NCBI GenBank assembly: GCA_040506705.1
Contig: JBEVWG010000010.1
Span: forward strand, 36,576 to 100,575
DNA: 64,000 nucleotides
Source of the DNA: Thiodiazotropha sp040506705
GTDB lineage: Bacteria; Pseudomonadota; Gammaproteobacteria; Chromatiales; Chromatiaceae
Reading direction: 5' to 3'
Below are positions 8,145 to 16,190 of this stretch, one piece after another. Under the pieces are notes generated by a model. It saw nothing but the letters and a program-made list of their open reading frames with translations. It was not told the DNA's origin and did not search any database. Positions within the stretch are counted from its first letter, which is position 1, and each line of letters begins with the position of its first letter. Made by a program: the position numbers and the translations under genes.

Positions 8145-10349
8145 TTACGCGGCTTGTTTAAGAATATTAGTGATTACAACCTGCTCATCCATGCGCTCTT
8201 TGATTGCTTCAATGACCTCATCTGCGGCGCCGTTTTTAATCAGTTCTCCCAGTTGTTGCGCATCTTCAGCATAAGTCTGGATATCTGTTAGTAGTTTACG
8301 ACTCTCATCATCAATTGGTGAGTTCAAAAGGTCACCTGCAGTCATGATGCTTTCAGCATAGCGTCCATCTTTAATTGCAGTTACAGCGTTATTCAATTGA
8401 TCGACTTTTTGACTGGCCTCAATAAGTCGCTGTTTCGATTCCGGGGTGCTGCTATGATTTTCAGCTGTTTGCAGTAGCAACTGAGCTGCATCAGCATAGT
8501 CATGGGATTTTATAAGCTGATTTGCTTGATTTACATTTTGCAATGCTTGTGTGACCTGATTAATCTTCTTCCTCTCTTCGTTACTGAGATTGAGGTTGTC
8601 ACCATACTGCTTTGTCAAAATTGATACAGCACCGCTGTAGTCTCCGTTGTTTACTGCCTGATCAATATTGCGTAAGACATCTGCGTTTTGACCAATTGTT
8701 TGCAGAACCTTATCACCACTTTCAGCTGTGAAATCCTGCAGCAGGGATGATCCTACACCGATAGCACCTAGGTAGTCGCCACTCTTAACGGCGTTGTAGG
8801 TCTGATTGACTCTCCCTACCTGCTCAATTGTGGAAGTTATATTTGCGTTGCCGTCAAAGTAGTTTGCGGCAAGATTCGCAGCAGCTAAGAAATCTCCCTC
8901 AGCAATGGCTTTGTAAGTCATCGAGGCATTTCCTACATGCTTGGCAATATTTGCTGCTTTATCAATAAATCCAGCAGAGGCGCCAAACGCTTTACCAATA
9001 TTGGATAGACCATTGGCAGCGCCAGCTACACCACCGAGCACCATACCCCAGCTTTTATGTTTTACGCCTTGATATACATTGTATGCTGACATGGCAAGAT
9101 TCATACCTTTAGCGACCATCGAAACAACGGGGATGGGTACAAATTGTGCAATAGTTACCAAGCCTTGGAATATTTTACTCTGAGCAATTTTCTGAAAGGT
9201 GTTTTTGACCCCTCGACCAATACTCTTGATTCCCTTCTTTACTGCCCGGCCGATACTCTTGAGGCCTTTCTTGATGCCACGACCAATGCCTTTGATACCC
9301 TTCTTGATGCCACGACCAATTCCATTGATGCCCTTCTTGATACCACGGCCAATACCCTTGATACCATTTTTTACACTGCGTCCAATGCTCTTCAGACCTT
9401 TTGAGAGACCACTAAATAATCCATATTCCACTTCGATCTTCTGGCCATCAATTTCAATTACACCACTATCATTTTCCTGCTTTAGCTCGTTCAAAGTTTC
9501 AGTGGAGATTGATTCGCCATGAATCTGTCTGGAGAAGATATCTCCCTCGTCACCCTGGGCATCTTTGACATTAACTCTTGTGTCAATCGCATGCCCAACC
9601 TCTTCGGTAAGTATCTTTTCAGTTTGGGCTGCATCTGTTTGTAGAAGTTCTCTACTCAGGTAGACGGTATCGTTACTTTCACTATATGCGCCAAACGCTT
9701 TTCCATCTGTTTGGGTGCCGGATAGATCCTGAAGTTGATTTTCGTTAACGAGTTTTATGTTAGGCATCCAGCTAAAGTCACCTTTTAATGTCTGCTGGCG
9801 AATTGTCTCGGCACTCTCCTGATTGTATTGGTCTCCAAAAGTCTTTTTCATGATCTCATGAAATAGACTACTGTCTTCTGCACTATTCTGGAAACGTTGT
9901 TGGAATTGCTGTGTGACTTGAGCCAGTGAATCCTGTTCACTTGTTTGAAAGGATGATCCAGTCAGTGAAGGGTTAGCCTGACTGTTATGTTCTGCTGAAG
10001 ATGCATCTCTTGATGCGGTGTCCGGTTGATTACTTGCTTGAGCGTACTTGCTGTAATCAAGTATTTTATATTGATTTAGTGATAATCCATGGGGGGGATG
10101 TTGAGGAGTGGCATTGCTGGTTGGGGCATTGGTAGATTCGTTATTTCCTGCCTCCGCTACGTTTGCGCTATCCATTAATGTACGCCGCTCTTGAGGGTTT
10201 GAAAGATCCCATAGCAGGGGGTTGACTTTTTTAGGTGCACTCATGTTCATGATTTGCTCATCATTAACACCTGAAGAGCTGCTATTCGTATTGGAACTGT
10301 TTTTTGATTGAATAGAACTCTGATGAAATCTTGCGCTGAAGTGAATCAT
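8145..10349 (-). CDS. Large repeat protein with peptidase-like domain and amphipathic 11-residue repeats
   Basis: A 734-residue protein without a Sec signal; GGGAGGAG five bases before the ATG fixes the start. Residues 1-130 are Ser/Asn/Gln-rich. About 150-305 resemble a domain seen in large secreted cyanobacterial and proteobacterial proteins: ILTEEVGHAIDTRVN, then GDEGDIFSRQIHGESIS and VIEIDGQKIEVE. The EExGH group recalls a zinc-peptidase helix but is not a full HExxH. About 311-385 hold six or seven copies of GIGRGIKKGIK, glycine- and lysine-rich and amphipathic. About 390-500 are hydrophobic with small residues (VVSMVAKGMNLAMSAY). The rest repeats a TPR-like unit (SGDYLGAI, NGDYSGAV, SHDYADAA, DGRYAESI). 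It could be a membrane-active effector or toxin; that is inference. Confidence 0.6.
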   Translation of the reverse strand: MIHFSARFHQSSIQSKNSSNTNSSSSGVNDEQIMNMSAPKKVNPLLWDLSNPQERRTLMDSANVAEAGNNESTNAPTSNATPQHPPHGLSLNQYKILDYSKYAQASNQPDTASRDASSAEHNSQANPSLTGSSFQTSEQDSLAQVTQQFQQRFQNSAEDSSLFHEIMKKTFGDQYNQESAETIRQQTLKGDFSWMPNIKLVNENQLQDLSGTQTDGKAFGAYSESNDTVYLSRELLQTDAAQTEKILTEEVGHAIDTRVNVKDAQGDEGDIFSRQIHGESISTETLNELKQENDSGVIEIDGQKIEVEYGLFSGLSKGLKSIGRSVKNGIKGIGRGIKKGINGIGRGIKKGIKGIGRGIKKGLKSIGRAVKKGIKSIGRGVKNTFQKIAQSKIFQGLVTIAQFVPIPVVSMVAKGMNLAMSAYNVYQGVKHKSWGMVLGGVAGAANGLSNIGKAFGASAGFIDKAANIAKHVGNASMTYKAIAEGDFLAAANLAANYFDGNANITSTIEQVGRVNQTYNAVKSGDYLGAIGVGSSLLQDFTAESGDKVLQTIGQNADVLRNIDQAVNNGDYSGAVSILTKQYGDNLNLSNEERKKINQVTQALQNVNQANQLIKSHDYADAAQLLLQTAENHSSTPESKQRLIEASQKVDQLNNAVTAIKDGRYAESIMTAGDLLNSPIDDESRKLLTDIQTYAEDAQQLGELIKNGAADEVIEAIKERMDEQVVITNILKQAA
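9199..9407 (-). repeat. 33-base tandem repeat inside the 734-residue protein gene
   Basis: Six to seven imperfect 33-base units encode the 11-residue motif GIGRGIKKGIK, with variants such as SIGRAVKKGIK. The units vary by silent and conservative changes, which points to selection on the peptide as well as recent duplication. Confidence 0.8.
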
Positions 10350-10849
10350 GGTTACTCCTCCCTCGGATTATATTACCTATTAATATAATTCCAGGAAGTT
10401 TTGAAAAATATAAGCTAGGAATTACCCTAGGCCTCTTAACACGAATCGAATCGCCCCTGTTGCTCCTGAAAAAGCGCCAATCAATGCACGAGGAGAGAGG
10501 TTTGGTCACTCCAAATGAATGACGAACTATACCCAGTGGCACTTTTTCAGGGGTCGCCCGAAGGGCCGTATCGATTAGTATTAACAGGCCCAAGTGGACG
10601 GTAGGGTAGATTCGGTAACCCTCAGCCGAATCACAGCGTAACTTACGTGGCATTGGCGCACAGGAGCAGCCGTTGCTAATTCAAGCAGGAACAACAGCGA
10701 GGTTCTGAGCATTATCGACATTATCACACGGGCCACTGGCCAAGTAGAGCTTTAGTGGTATTCGGCCACACTTTTTTGTCTAGTGGTTGATGCAGAAAAT
10801 CTTCTGGGGAAGCCTGCGCTGATGGACTTCTATGTGACTGGACTTATCG
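10350..10849. other. Gap of 500 bases with no supported gene
   Basis: The first bases carry the upstream region of the 734-residue protein. The rest is higher in GC than the genes to its left. A 123-residue minus-strand frame ends inside that gene but has no family signature and no ribosome site, so I do not call it. Confidence 0.4.
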
Positions 10850-11779
10850 CTATGCAATATCAATTAATATGCCGAGAAATACCAGAACAGGGGTGATTAG
10901 CGTCAGCAAAACATTTTTGCCCAGACTGGGTATCAGAAGATCTGTGGCACCTTTTTGATCCTTGATTACACTATAGATTTGATAAGCGAGCAGGGCTGTA
11001 ATAAGACTGATCAGCGATGCAGTTGGTATTAATCCAAGTAGAACGCCGAGAATAACTGAAGCATAGGCAGCTACGCAGAAGCTCAAAAACAGCAGTGCTC
11101 TCGCTTTCGATTTCAATGCTATTGCATAGTTATCACGACCAACACTTTTATCTGGCTCTATATCTGGTATCTGATTGAGCAGTAGTAGATTATTGACAAA
11201 GAAAAAAGGTACTAACGAGAGCAAAAGTGCTGTGCTGCTGAATTGTCCAGTCAACGAAAAATGTGTTCCTACTACCATCAGTGGTCCAAAACAGAAACCT
11301 GATGCGATCAATACCAGAAAACGACTTCGGTTGATCCAGCTGGTATAGGTGATGATGATCAATATACCCAGCAGTCCGATGGGAATCAGCCCCCAGCCAA
11401 TTACCTGGATCAGATAAAGACCACAGCCCAGGGTTATCAGTAGTGATACCACCCCGACTCTTAAGGCATAGGGGGCCAGATTGGGTTGAAGCACTAATGT
11501 GCCACTGCCACCGCTGAAGGGTGTTCGTTCAGTTTTTGCGTCCAAACCAGAATGAAAATCTGTATATTCATTGAGGGCATTGACACTGATATGGGCCATC
11601 AGAGCACCCAAAATCACTATTGCAAGCAGATGCCATGAAACCGGGTGTCCAGATAATAGAACGCTTCCTACTCCCAAGGAGACACATACCGGAGTGAGTA
11701 TCAGAAAGTTCGGTCGGGTAACGCCAATGACTGGAAAAGGTATCATCAGGAATTCTGCCGGATTGTTGTGGTTATTCAC
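10850..11779 (-). CDS. UbiA-family prenyltransferase (MenA-like)
   Basis: The 309-residue protein has about eight or nine membrane segments. The first aspartate-rich motif is NEYTDFHSGLDAKTERTPF (about residues 69-87), the second DIEPDKSVGRDN (about 206-217). Both bind prenyl diphosphate through magnesium. The NEYTDFxxGxD form is that of MenA-type dihydroxynaphthoate prenyltransferases rather than UbiA itself, but other UbiA relatives share it, so the acceptor is uncertain. It lies 103 bases beyond tonB on the same strand and may be the last gene of that operon. A menaquinone-type role would fit a window rich in quinone-linked electron transfer, but no men genes are seen. Confidence 0.75.
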   Translation of the reverse strand: MNNHNNPAEFLMIPFPVIGVTRPNFLILTPVCVSLGVGSVLLSGHPVSWHLLAIVILGALMAHISVNALNEYTDFHSGLDAKTERTPFSGGSGTLVLQPNLAPYALRVGVVSLLITLGCGLYLIQVIGWGLIPIGLLGILIIITYTSWINRSRFLVLIASGFCFGPLMVVGTHFSLTGQFSSTALLLSLVPFFFVNNLLLLNQIPDIEPDKSVGRDNYAIALKSKARALLFLSFCVAAYASVILGVLLGLIPTASLISLITALLAYQIYSVIKDQKGATDLLIPSLGKNVLLTLITPVLVFLGILIDIA

Positions 11780-11882
11780 TACAGACTACTGCAAAAGCGA
11801 CCCACAATAAAACACCAATGGCCTAAATATTCCAGTAGAGAAAATGGTGTCATTCCTGACTCGCTAAATCAATTCCGCTTAA

Positions 11883-12584
11883 TCATTGATCCAGTGTGTA
11901 TGCCATGGCATAGGTTATAGGTAGAGGACAACTGAGTTCAGCTGGGATCTCCGGGAAGGGGTGTGCGGCTTTGATCGCTTTTTTGGCGGCTTTGCGTAAC
12001 AGGCTGTGGGAGCCGTTGATATCCAGGTCGATAATTTGACCATCGCAGGTAAGCATGAAATGAACCCGAACTCTCCCCTCTATGTTTTTACGTCTGGCAA
12101 GGGCGGGGTAGCGCTTCTTTTTTTCGATGCTCGCCAGTAGCTCAGCCATATACTGCTCAAGTATATTCGCCTTTGGTTCTGCTTTGGGGGGAGAGGGTTG
12201 ACTTACAACTACATGCTCAGGTTCCTCAATAACCTGAGGTGTTGTTTCAGCAGGGACAGTTTTCTTCTCCACTGGTTTGGTTTTAGTCGGGATTTTCTTC
12301 TCTACAATTTGCTTGGGCTTGGGCTTGGGCTTTGGTTTTGGTTTTGGTTTTGGTTCAGGCTTGGTGGGAGTTTCACTCTCCTTTTTAACAATTGGCGGTT
12401 GTTGCTGAACAACTTTGGGCTTGGTCTGGTTAAAGTTTAATTGGACAAATAGCGGGTCAGCTTTTGGTTGATCCAATTTTGCTTGATTGATCCTGGTGTC
12501 AGACCAGGAGGTAACAATAACAAGATGCAGTATGAGGGAGATAGATATCGCCAGAATATGACGTCCCGAGAAATAGTGAATCAT
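11883..12584 (-). CDS. tonB: TonB energy-transducing protein
   Basis: The 233-residue protein has one N-terminal membrane anchor (about residues 8-26, ISISLILHLVIVTSW), a long Pro/Lys section with PKPKPKPKPKPK (about 75-95) that spans the periplasm, and a C-terminal TonB domain (about 145-233) with YPALARRKNIEGRVRVHFML. TonB couples the ExbB-ExbD proton motor to outer-membrane receptors. Its ATG overlaps the exbD stop (ATGA), so the two are translationally coupled. A dedicated TonB-ExbBD set in the same operon as one receptor suggests specific pairing. Confidence 0.92.
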   Translation of the reverse strand: MIHYFSGRHILAISISLILHLVIVTSWSDTRINQAKLDQPKADPLFVQLNFNQTKPKVVQQQPPIVKKESETPTKPEPKPKPKPKPKPKPKQIVEKKIPTKTKPVEKKTVPAETTPQVIEEPEHVVVSQPSPPKAEPKANILEQYMAELLASIEKKKRYPALARRKNIEGRVRVHFMLTCDGQIIDLDINGSHSLLRKAAKKAIKAAHPFPEIPAELSCPLPITYAMAYTLDQ

Positions 12585-12982
12585 GGCTTCTCAGTTACTA
12601 TATCCAGGGATTCTGCACCAGCACTGCGTGCCGCATCAATGATCTTGATGCCAGTGCCGAAATGAGCGGTCTGATCGCCTTTTAGCCGTACGAAGCGCTT
12701 GCTGGAAGCGTGTAACGCCCCGCGAAGCGCCTCTTCAAGTCGATCGACTCTTGTAGGTCGCCCATTCACCAGGATATCTCCACTAGGCAAAAGAGAGACC
12801 TCTACAGTGTCATCTTCACTGCTTGGAGTACTGCTGACTGCTTCAGGAAGCTGAATATCAATCGCTTCATCTTCAATAAAATGGGCAGTGAGCATAAAAA
12901 AGACCAGCAGTAGAAATATGATATCAATCAGAGGAGTAAGATTCAGCACATGGTTGGAGCGTCTCCTGTACTCATACTCCAT
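12581..12982 (-). CDS. exbD: ExbD/TolR-family proton-channel subunit
   Basis: Start placed at 12982 (MEYEYRRRSNHVLNLTPLID) because GGGAG lies about ten bases upstream and family members begin with basic residues just before the membrane helix. This gives 133 residues and an 11-base overlap with exbB; the longer frame to 13051 would overlap far more. The single helix NLTPLIDIIFLLLVFFMLTA contains the essential aspartate (about residue 18). The periplasmic part has the usual beta strands (VSLLPSGDILVNGR). With ExbB it uses proton flow to energise TonB. Confidence 0.92.
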   Translation of the reverse strand: MEYEYRRRSNHVLNLTPLIDIIFLLLVFFMLTAHFIEDEAIDIQLPEAVSSTPSSEDDTVEVSLLPSGDILVNGRPTRVDRLEEALRGALHASSKRFVRLKGDQTAHFGTGIKIIDAARSAGAESLDIVTEKP

Positions 12983-13631
12983 CTGTAATATTCTCCCAAT
13001 GGTGGGTCTGATCACTCTCCTCTCTTGCTGCGGGCTGTGAACGGCGTTCAAGCAGCAGTGATATGCAGCGATTCATAGAAAGTGCTCTTCTTTCAACACT
13101 GCCTTCAAGAAAGTGGAGCATTAACAGTAACGGAATGGCTACAGCAAGACCTACACCGGTCGTAATCATTGCTTCCCAGATACCACCTGCCAAGGCTTGG
13201 GCGTCGACCTTGCCTCCCGCGTTCTCTATTACCATAAAGGCTTTGATCATGCCGGTGATGGTTCCAAGCAGCCCGAGCAGGGGAGCTGTGTTACCGAGAA
13301 TGGAGAGTGTACGCAGGCCGAACTCCATACGTTGGATCTCTTCATTACGTACTCGACTTCCAACTCCCTGCAGATCTTTCACCCCCTCAGCATGGGCTTT
13401 AACCATGGTGCGGATGACTCTGGCCTCCGGCCCTTTCAGTTCACTGACTTGCTGCTGGTAATCTTTTTGATCAAGCAACTGACTCAGTTCTGGTAACCAG
13501 GTTTTGGGTAATTTACGTAAGCGTGCAAAGAGTAGATGGCGTTCTAGCACGATGGCCAGGCCGATTGAAGAGTAGGCGGCGAGTATCCAGATGACCGGTC
13601 CTCCCCGAGTGATCAGTTCAGCAAAATTCAT
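12972..13631 (-). CDS. exbB: ExbB/TolQ-family proton-channel protein
   Basis: Start set at 13631 (MNFAELITRGGPVIWILAAY): this ATG overlaps the stop of the upstream CcdA-like gene as ATGA, matching the other junctions of the operon. The 219-residue product has three membrane segments; the conserved core LRTLSILGNTAPLLGLLGTI followed by GMIKAF (about 105-130) and the third helix AMITTGVGLAVAIPLLLMLH are typical. It forms the pentameric stator with ExbD. Its short length and early first helix make it ExbB rather than MotA. Confidence 0.92.
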   Translation of the reverse strand: MNFAELITRGGPVIWILAAYSSIGLAIVLERHLLFARLRKLPKTWLPELSQLLDQKDYQQQVSELKGPEARVIRTMVKAHAEGVKDLQGVGSRVRNEEIQRMEFGLRTLSILGNTAPLLGLLGTITGMIKAFMVIENAGGKVDAQALAGGIWEAMITTGVGLAVAIPLLLMLHFLEGSVERRALSMNRCISLLLERRSQPAAREESDQTHHWENITDGV

Positions 13632-14338
13632 GGTGTAATCCATCCCATAGCAGTTGCGCATCCTATCAAGATGAGTAGTCCGACACTGGTATTTTCCAGG
13701 GCGGTACGATGACGATTAAGGTGTATCCTGATCTGTTGGCCAAAATGGGCGAGGCCAGTGGCAAAGACCAGGGTCGGTAGTAAAACTGCGCCCATAGCAA
13801 AGCCTGCACCGAGGGAGGCTCCAGTGAGGATGCTGGCACTGGTTGCAGCGGCGAGAATAAGTGTTGTGAGGGGTGCGCAGGGGTTAAGCGCCATGCCAAG
13901 CCCCATCATATAGAGACTTCCAGGGAGACTTTTTGTCGCCAGAGAGTTGGATGAGCCTGGTGGTGTTGGCTCCAGCTTAACAGTTGTAGCGGTCTGGCAA
14001 CTCGAACCACAGCTTTTATGGTGGCGCCGCCAGATGATTGAGAGAGCCACCAATACGGTTGCACTTCCCAGAAGCCAGCGTACCCAAGGGCCGGCAACCA
14101 GATCCTCTACCCAGAGCCCAGCCCATCCTGCTGCCCCCGCAAGTAAGGTATAGCCGGAGGCACGACCCAGAGAAAAGGGGAGTAGTGTACGCCAGGCTCC
14201 CCAGGAGTTCTGCTCACTGCTGGTAAATACAGGCCCTAAATAGGGCAGACATGCAATGGTGCAGGGGCCGGAGCCAAAACTGAGCCCAAGTAGCAGGGCA
14301 GACCCAAAGCTGAGGCTGACAGGTTCTATCGGGATCAT
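13628..14338 (-). CDS. CcdA/DsbD-like transmembrane thiol-reductant transporter
   Basis: The 236-residue protein has about six membrane segments. Cysteines in FGSGPCTIACLPYLGP (near residue 26) and ALNPCAPLTTL (near residue 152) occur in two half-repeats, as in CcdA and the DsbD membrane core, which pass reducing power from cytoplasmic thioredoxin to the periplasm. A linker with CGSSCQ (about 108) is an extra Cys pair. Relatives are also annotated as sulfite exporter TauE or UreH-like, so naming is loose. Its ATG overlaps the stop of the ferredoxin gene, and its stop overlaps exbB. In this operon it may reduce metal or thiol groups during uptake; that is inference. Confidence 0.7.
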   Translation of the reverse strand: MIPIEPVSLSFGSALLLGLSFGSGPCTIACLPYLGPVFTSSEQNSWGAWRTLLPFSLGRASGYTLLAGAAGWAGLWVEDLVAGPWVRWLLGSATVLVALSIIWRRHHKSCGSSCQTATTVKLEPTPPGSSNSLATKSLPGSLYMMGLGMALNPCAPLTTLILAAATSASILTGASLGAGFAMGAVLLPTLVFATGLAHFGQQIRIHLNRHRTALENTSVGLLILIGCATAMGWITP

Positions 14339-15387
14339 GAAGATTTAGCCTCTCCTTTTGGGCGATCCTTTTTAAACCAATTGATGAGATTCTGTTTTTC
14401 CCAGGTAGTCTGTGATTTTTTACGCTTCTTAAAGTATTGGGGATCGGCGCTGAAGATAGGGATAAATGCATATTTAAGTTGCAGTACATTTTTATCCGGA
14501 CAAAACTCCACACAGCGTCCACAGAGTGTGCAATCCTCGAAAGTTACATTTCGATTTTCCATGTCAGTGTGGATTTCGTGAATATCCATCGGGCAGGCCT
14601 TGGCACAAAGACCACAGCGCTCACAGCGGGGCGTAGCATTTTTTATCAGCCGCAGAAGTCCTAACTTACGGAACACAGCATGCAGTGCCAGCATCGGACA
14701 GATTCGGCAAAAGGGCTGACGCAGTGTAAGTCCCAGGGCAATCATCAGACCGAACAGAAAATCTGCAACCAGAGATAGCACAATGGTGGTCGTGTTAGCT
14801 GTATCCACATAGAGCTGGCTGGTATCACCCGTGGCCAGGGTTGTGAGTATCCGGCTGGGGCAGATTTTACAGAAAGGATCGCCCAGATCATGGTTCAATA
14901 GTCCCATCCCTGTCAGTAGGGGAAAGCCAAAAACGAGGATGAGTAAAATGAACCACTTCACTGGGCGAATTCGGGAAACCAGAGTTTTTTCAAGAGAGTG
15001 CTGACGCTGCAGACCTATTTTTTGGCCGATCATCTGCAACAACTCTTGAAAAGTTCCAAGTGGGCAGATCCAGCCACAGAAAGCCTTATTGAGCAGAACA
15101 AACAGAACCAGAAAAGTGCCCAGTGTAATCACAGTTGGCATGATTCCCATCATCAGGTTGCCACCTTTGACGATCGTCTCACCAAGTCGATGATCCATCT
15201 GATGCTGGATTGGAATCAAGGTACAGAGATCGGAACCCTGAAAGTCGTAAGCACAACTCAGGGCCGGCAATGCACCACTGATTTTATCCTCAAGGTAGTA
15301 ACCCGTAATGACGCCACCATAGACGAAAAAGAGAAAGGCGCTGATCTGTACCAGTTTACGCACAATTGAAAGATTGAATGCACTCAT
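14335..15387 (-). CDS. NapH/CcoG-type membrane [4Fe-4S] protein
   Basis: The 350-residue protein has about five membrane segments. Two C-x3-CP motifs are present, CGWICPLGTFQE (about 109) and CRICPMLALH (about 229), as in NapH/NosR/YccM proteins. A cytoplasmic ferredoxin part carries two 4Fe-4S clusters: CERCGLCAKACPMDI (about 256) and CTLCGRCVEFCPDKN (about 286). Such proteins move electrons between quinol or cytoplasmic donors and periplasmic acceptors. It is coupled by ATGA overlaps to both neighbours. Together with the CcdA-like protein it gives the uptake operon two possible electron routes, which suggests a reductive step for the imported substrate. Confidence 0.8.
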   Translation of the reverse strand: MSAFNLSIVRKLVQISAFLFFVYGGVITGYYLEDKISGALPALSCAYDFQGSDLCTLIPIQHQMDHRLGETIVKGGNLMMGIMPTVITLGTFLVLFVLLNKAFCGWICPLGTFQELLQMIGQKIGLQRQHSLEKTLVSRIRPVKWFILLILVFGFPLLTGMGLLNHDLGDPFCKICPSRILTTLATGDTSQLYVDTANTTTIVLSLVADFLFGLMIALGLTLRQPFCRICPMLALHAVFRKLGLLRLIKNATPRCERCGLCAKACPMDIHEIHTDMENRNVTFEDCTLCGRCVEFCPDKNVLQLKYAFIPIFSADPQYFKKRKKSQTTWEKQNLINWFKKDRPKGEAKSS

Positions 15388-16178
15388 GTTTTCTCTCCAC
15401 GGCTTTTTAGGCTATGTCCCAGATAGCCCCCGGCGAGAAATCCGATGCCCAACACCAGAAAGCCGAGTTGGGTCGATTGCCAGTGGTTGGGGTTGACATG
15501 GTAATCCGCAAAGAGTTGGGTGGAGTAGGTAACTTCGTCTTGCTGATATTCACTGATGATAGTGAATTGAGCGTTCCGCCTATCCCGTACGCCATCCACC
15601 AGATCAGGAAAGTCATCGGGAATCATAAACGTGACTCGCCCATGCTCATCAGTGGTCAGGGTTTGCTGAGAGCCGTTGGATGTGTTCAGGGTAAGCGGTT
15701 GTCCGCTGAGATACGCTCCGTTAAAGCGGAGCCGGAATTCCCACTCCTGCATACTGTGGTATCGGTAGTGCTCTCTAGGTAGCGGTTCAGGTATGATTTC
15801 AAATTCAGTCTTTTGCAAAGCAATCAACTTGTCAGGACTTTGATGACTGGGACGACCAAACATATACTGATAATGGATGATCGCCTCTTTATAATTCCCC
15901 CAATGCTTTTCTACAACCAGGGCATGATAGTTATCGACACCGGTTCGCGGCATTGTCACTTTGCCCATCTCAGCGGTTAAAGTCTCAGAGGAGAGATCCG
16001 GTTTAAAAAGTGTGATTGTTGCACTATCACCATTTTCAATGAGGAACGACTTGGGGTCCCGGTGGTTATGGGCGTTAGTTGGTTTTTTAGGGCTCATGGA
16101 TTGCGGCTCAGTTGCTGTCACAACAAGAGGTGATAGCAGGGCGGAGCCAAGAATCATTGCTAAGATTTGACGTTTCAT
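15384..16178 (-). CDS. Periplasmic DUF4198-like protein with C-terminal anchor
   Basis: The 264-residue protein has a signal peptide (AMILGSALLSPLVVTATEP). The body (about 50-215) is beta-rich, with the features of DUF4198-type proteins seen next to metal-uptake receptors: FLIENGDSATITLF, NYHALVVEKHWG and the domain-two sequence TLTTDEHGRVTFMIP. The C-terminus has one membrane helix (LGFLVLGIGFLAGGYLGH) and a short basic tail. A His-rich patch (NAHNHRD) follows the signal sequence and could bind metal. It starts 12 bases after the receptor gene. Confidence 0.65.
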   Translation of the reverse strand: MKRQILAMILGSALLSPLVVTATEPQSMSPKKPTNAHNHRDPKSFLIENGDSATITLFKPDLSSETLTAEMGKVTMPRTGVDNYHALVVEKHWGNYKEAIIHYQYMFGRPSHQSPDKLIALQKTEFEIIPEPLPREHYRYHSMQEWEFRLRFNGAYLSGQPLTLNTSNGSQQTLTTDEHGRVTFMIPDDFPDLVDGVRDRRNAQFTIISEYQQDEVTYSTQLFADYHVNPNHWQSTQLGFLVLGIGFLAGGYLGHSLKSRGEKT

Positions 16179-16190
16179 TGGTAAAGAGCC

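Noticed and set aside
9199..9407. CRISPR-like array
   Set aside because: The repeat units are contiguous 33-base coding units without spacers.
9144..9522. Plus-strand open frames opposite the 11-residue repeat
   Set aside because: They are produced by the repetitive GC pattern of the real minus-strand gene.
10282..10653. 123-residue minus-strand open frame upstream of the repeat protein
   Set aside because: It overlaps the strong ribosome site and start of the 734-residue gene, has no family signature and an unlikely amino-acid mix.
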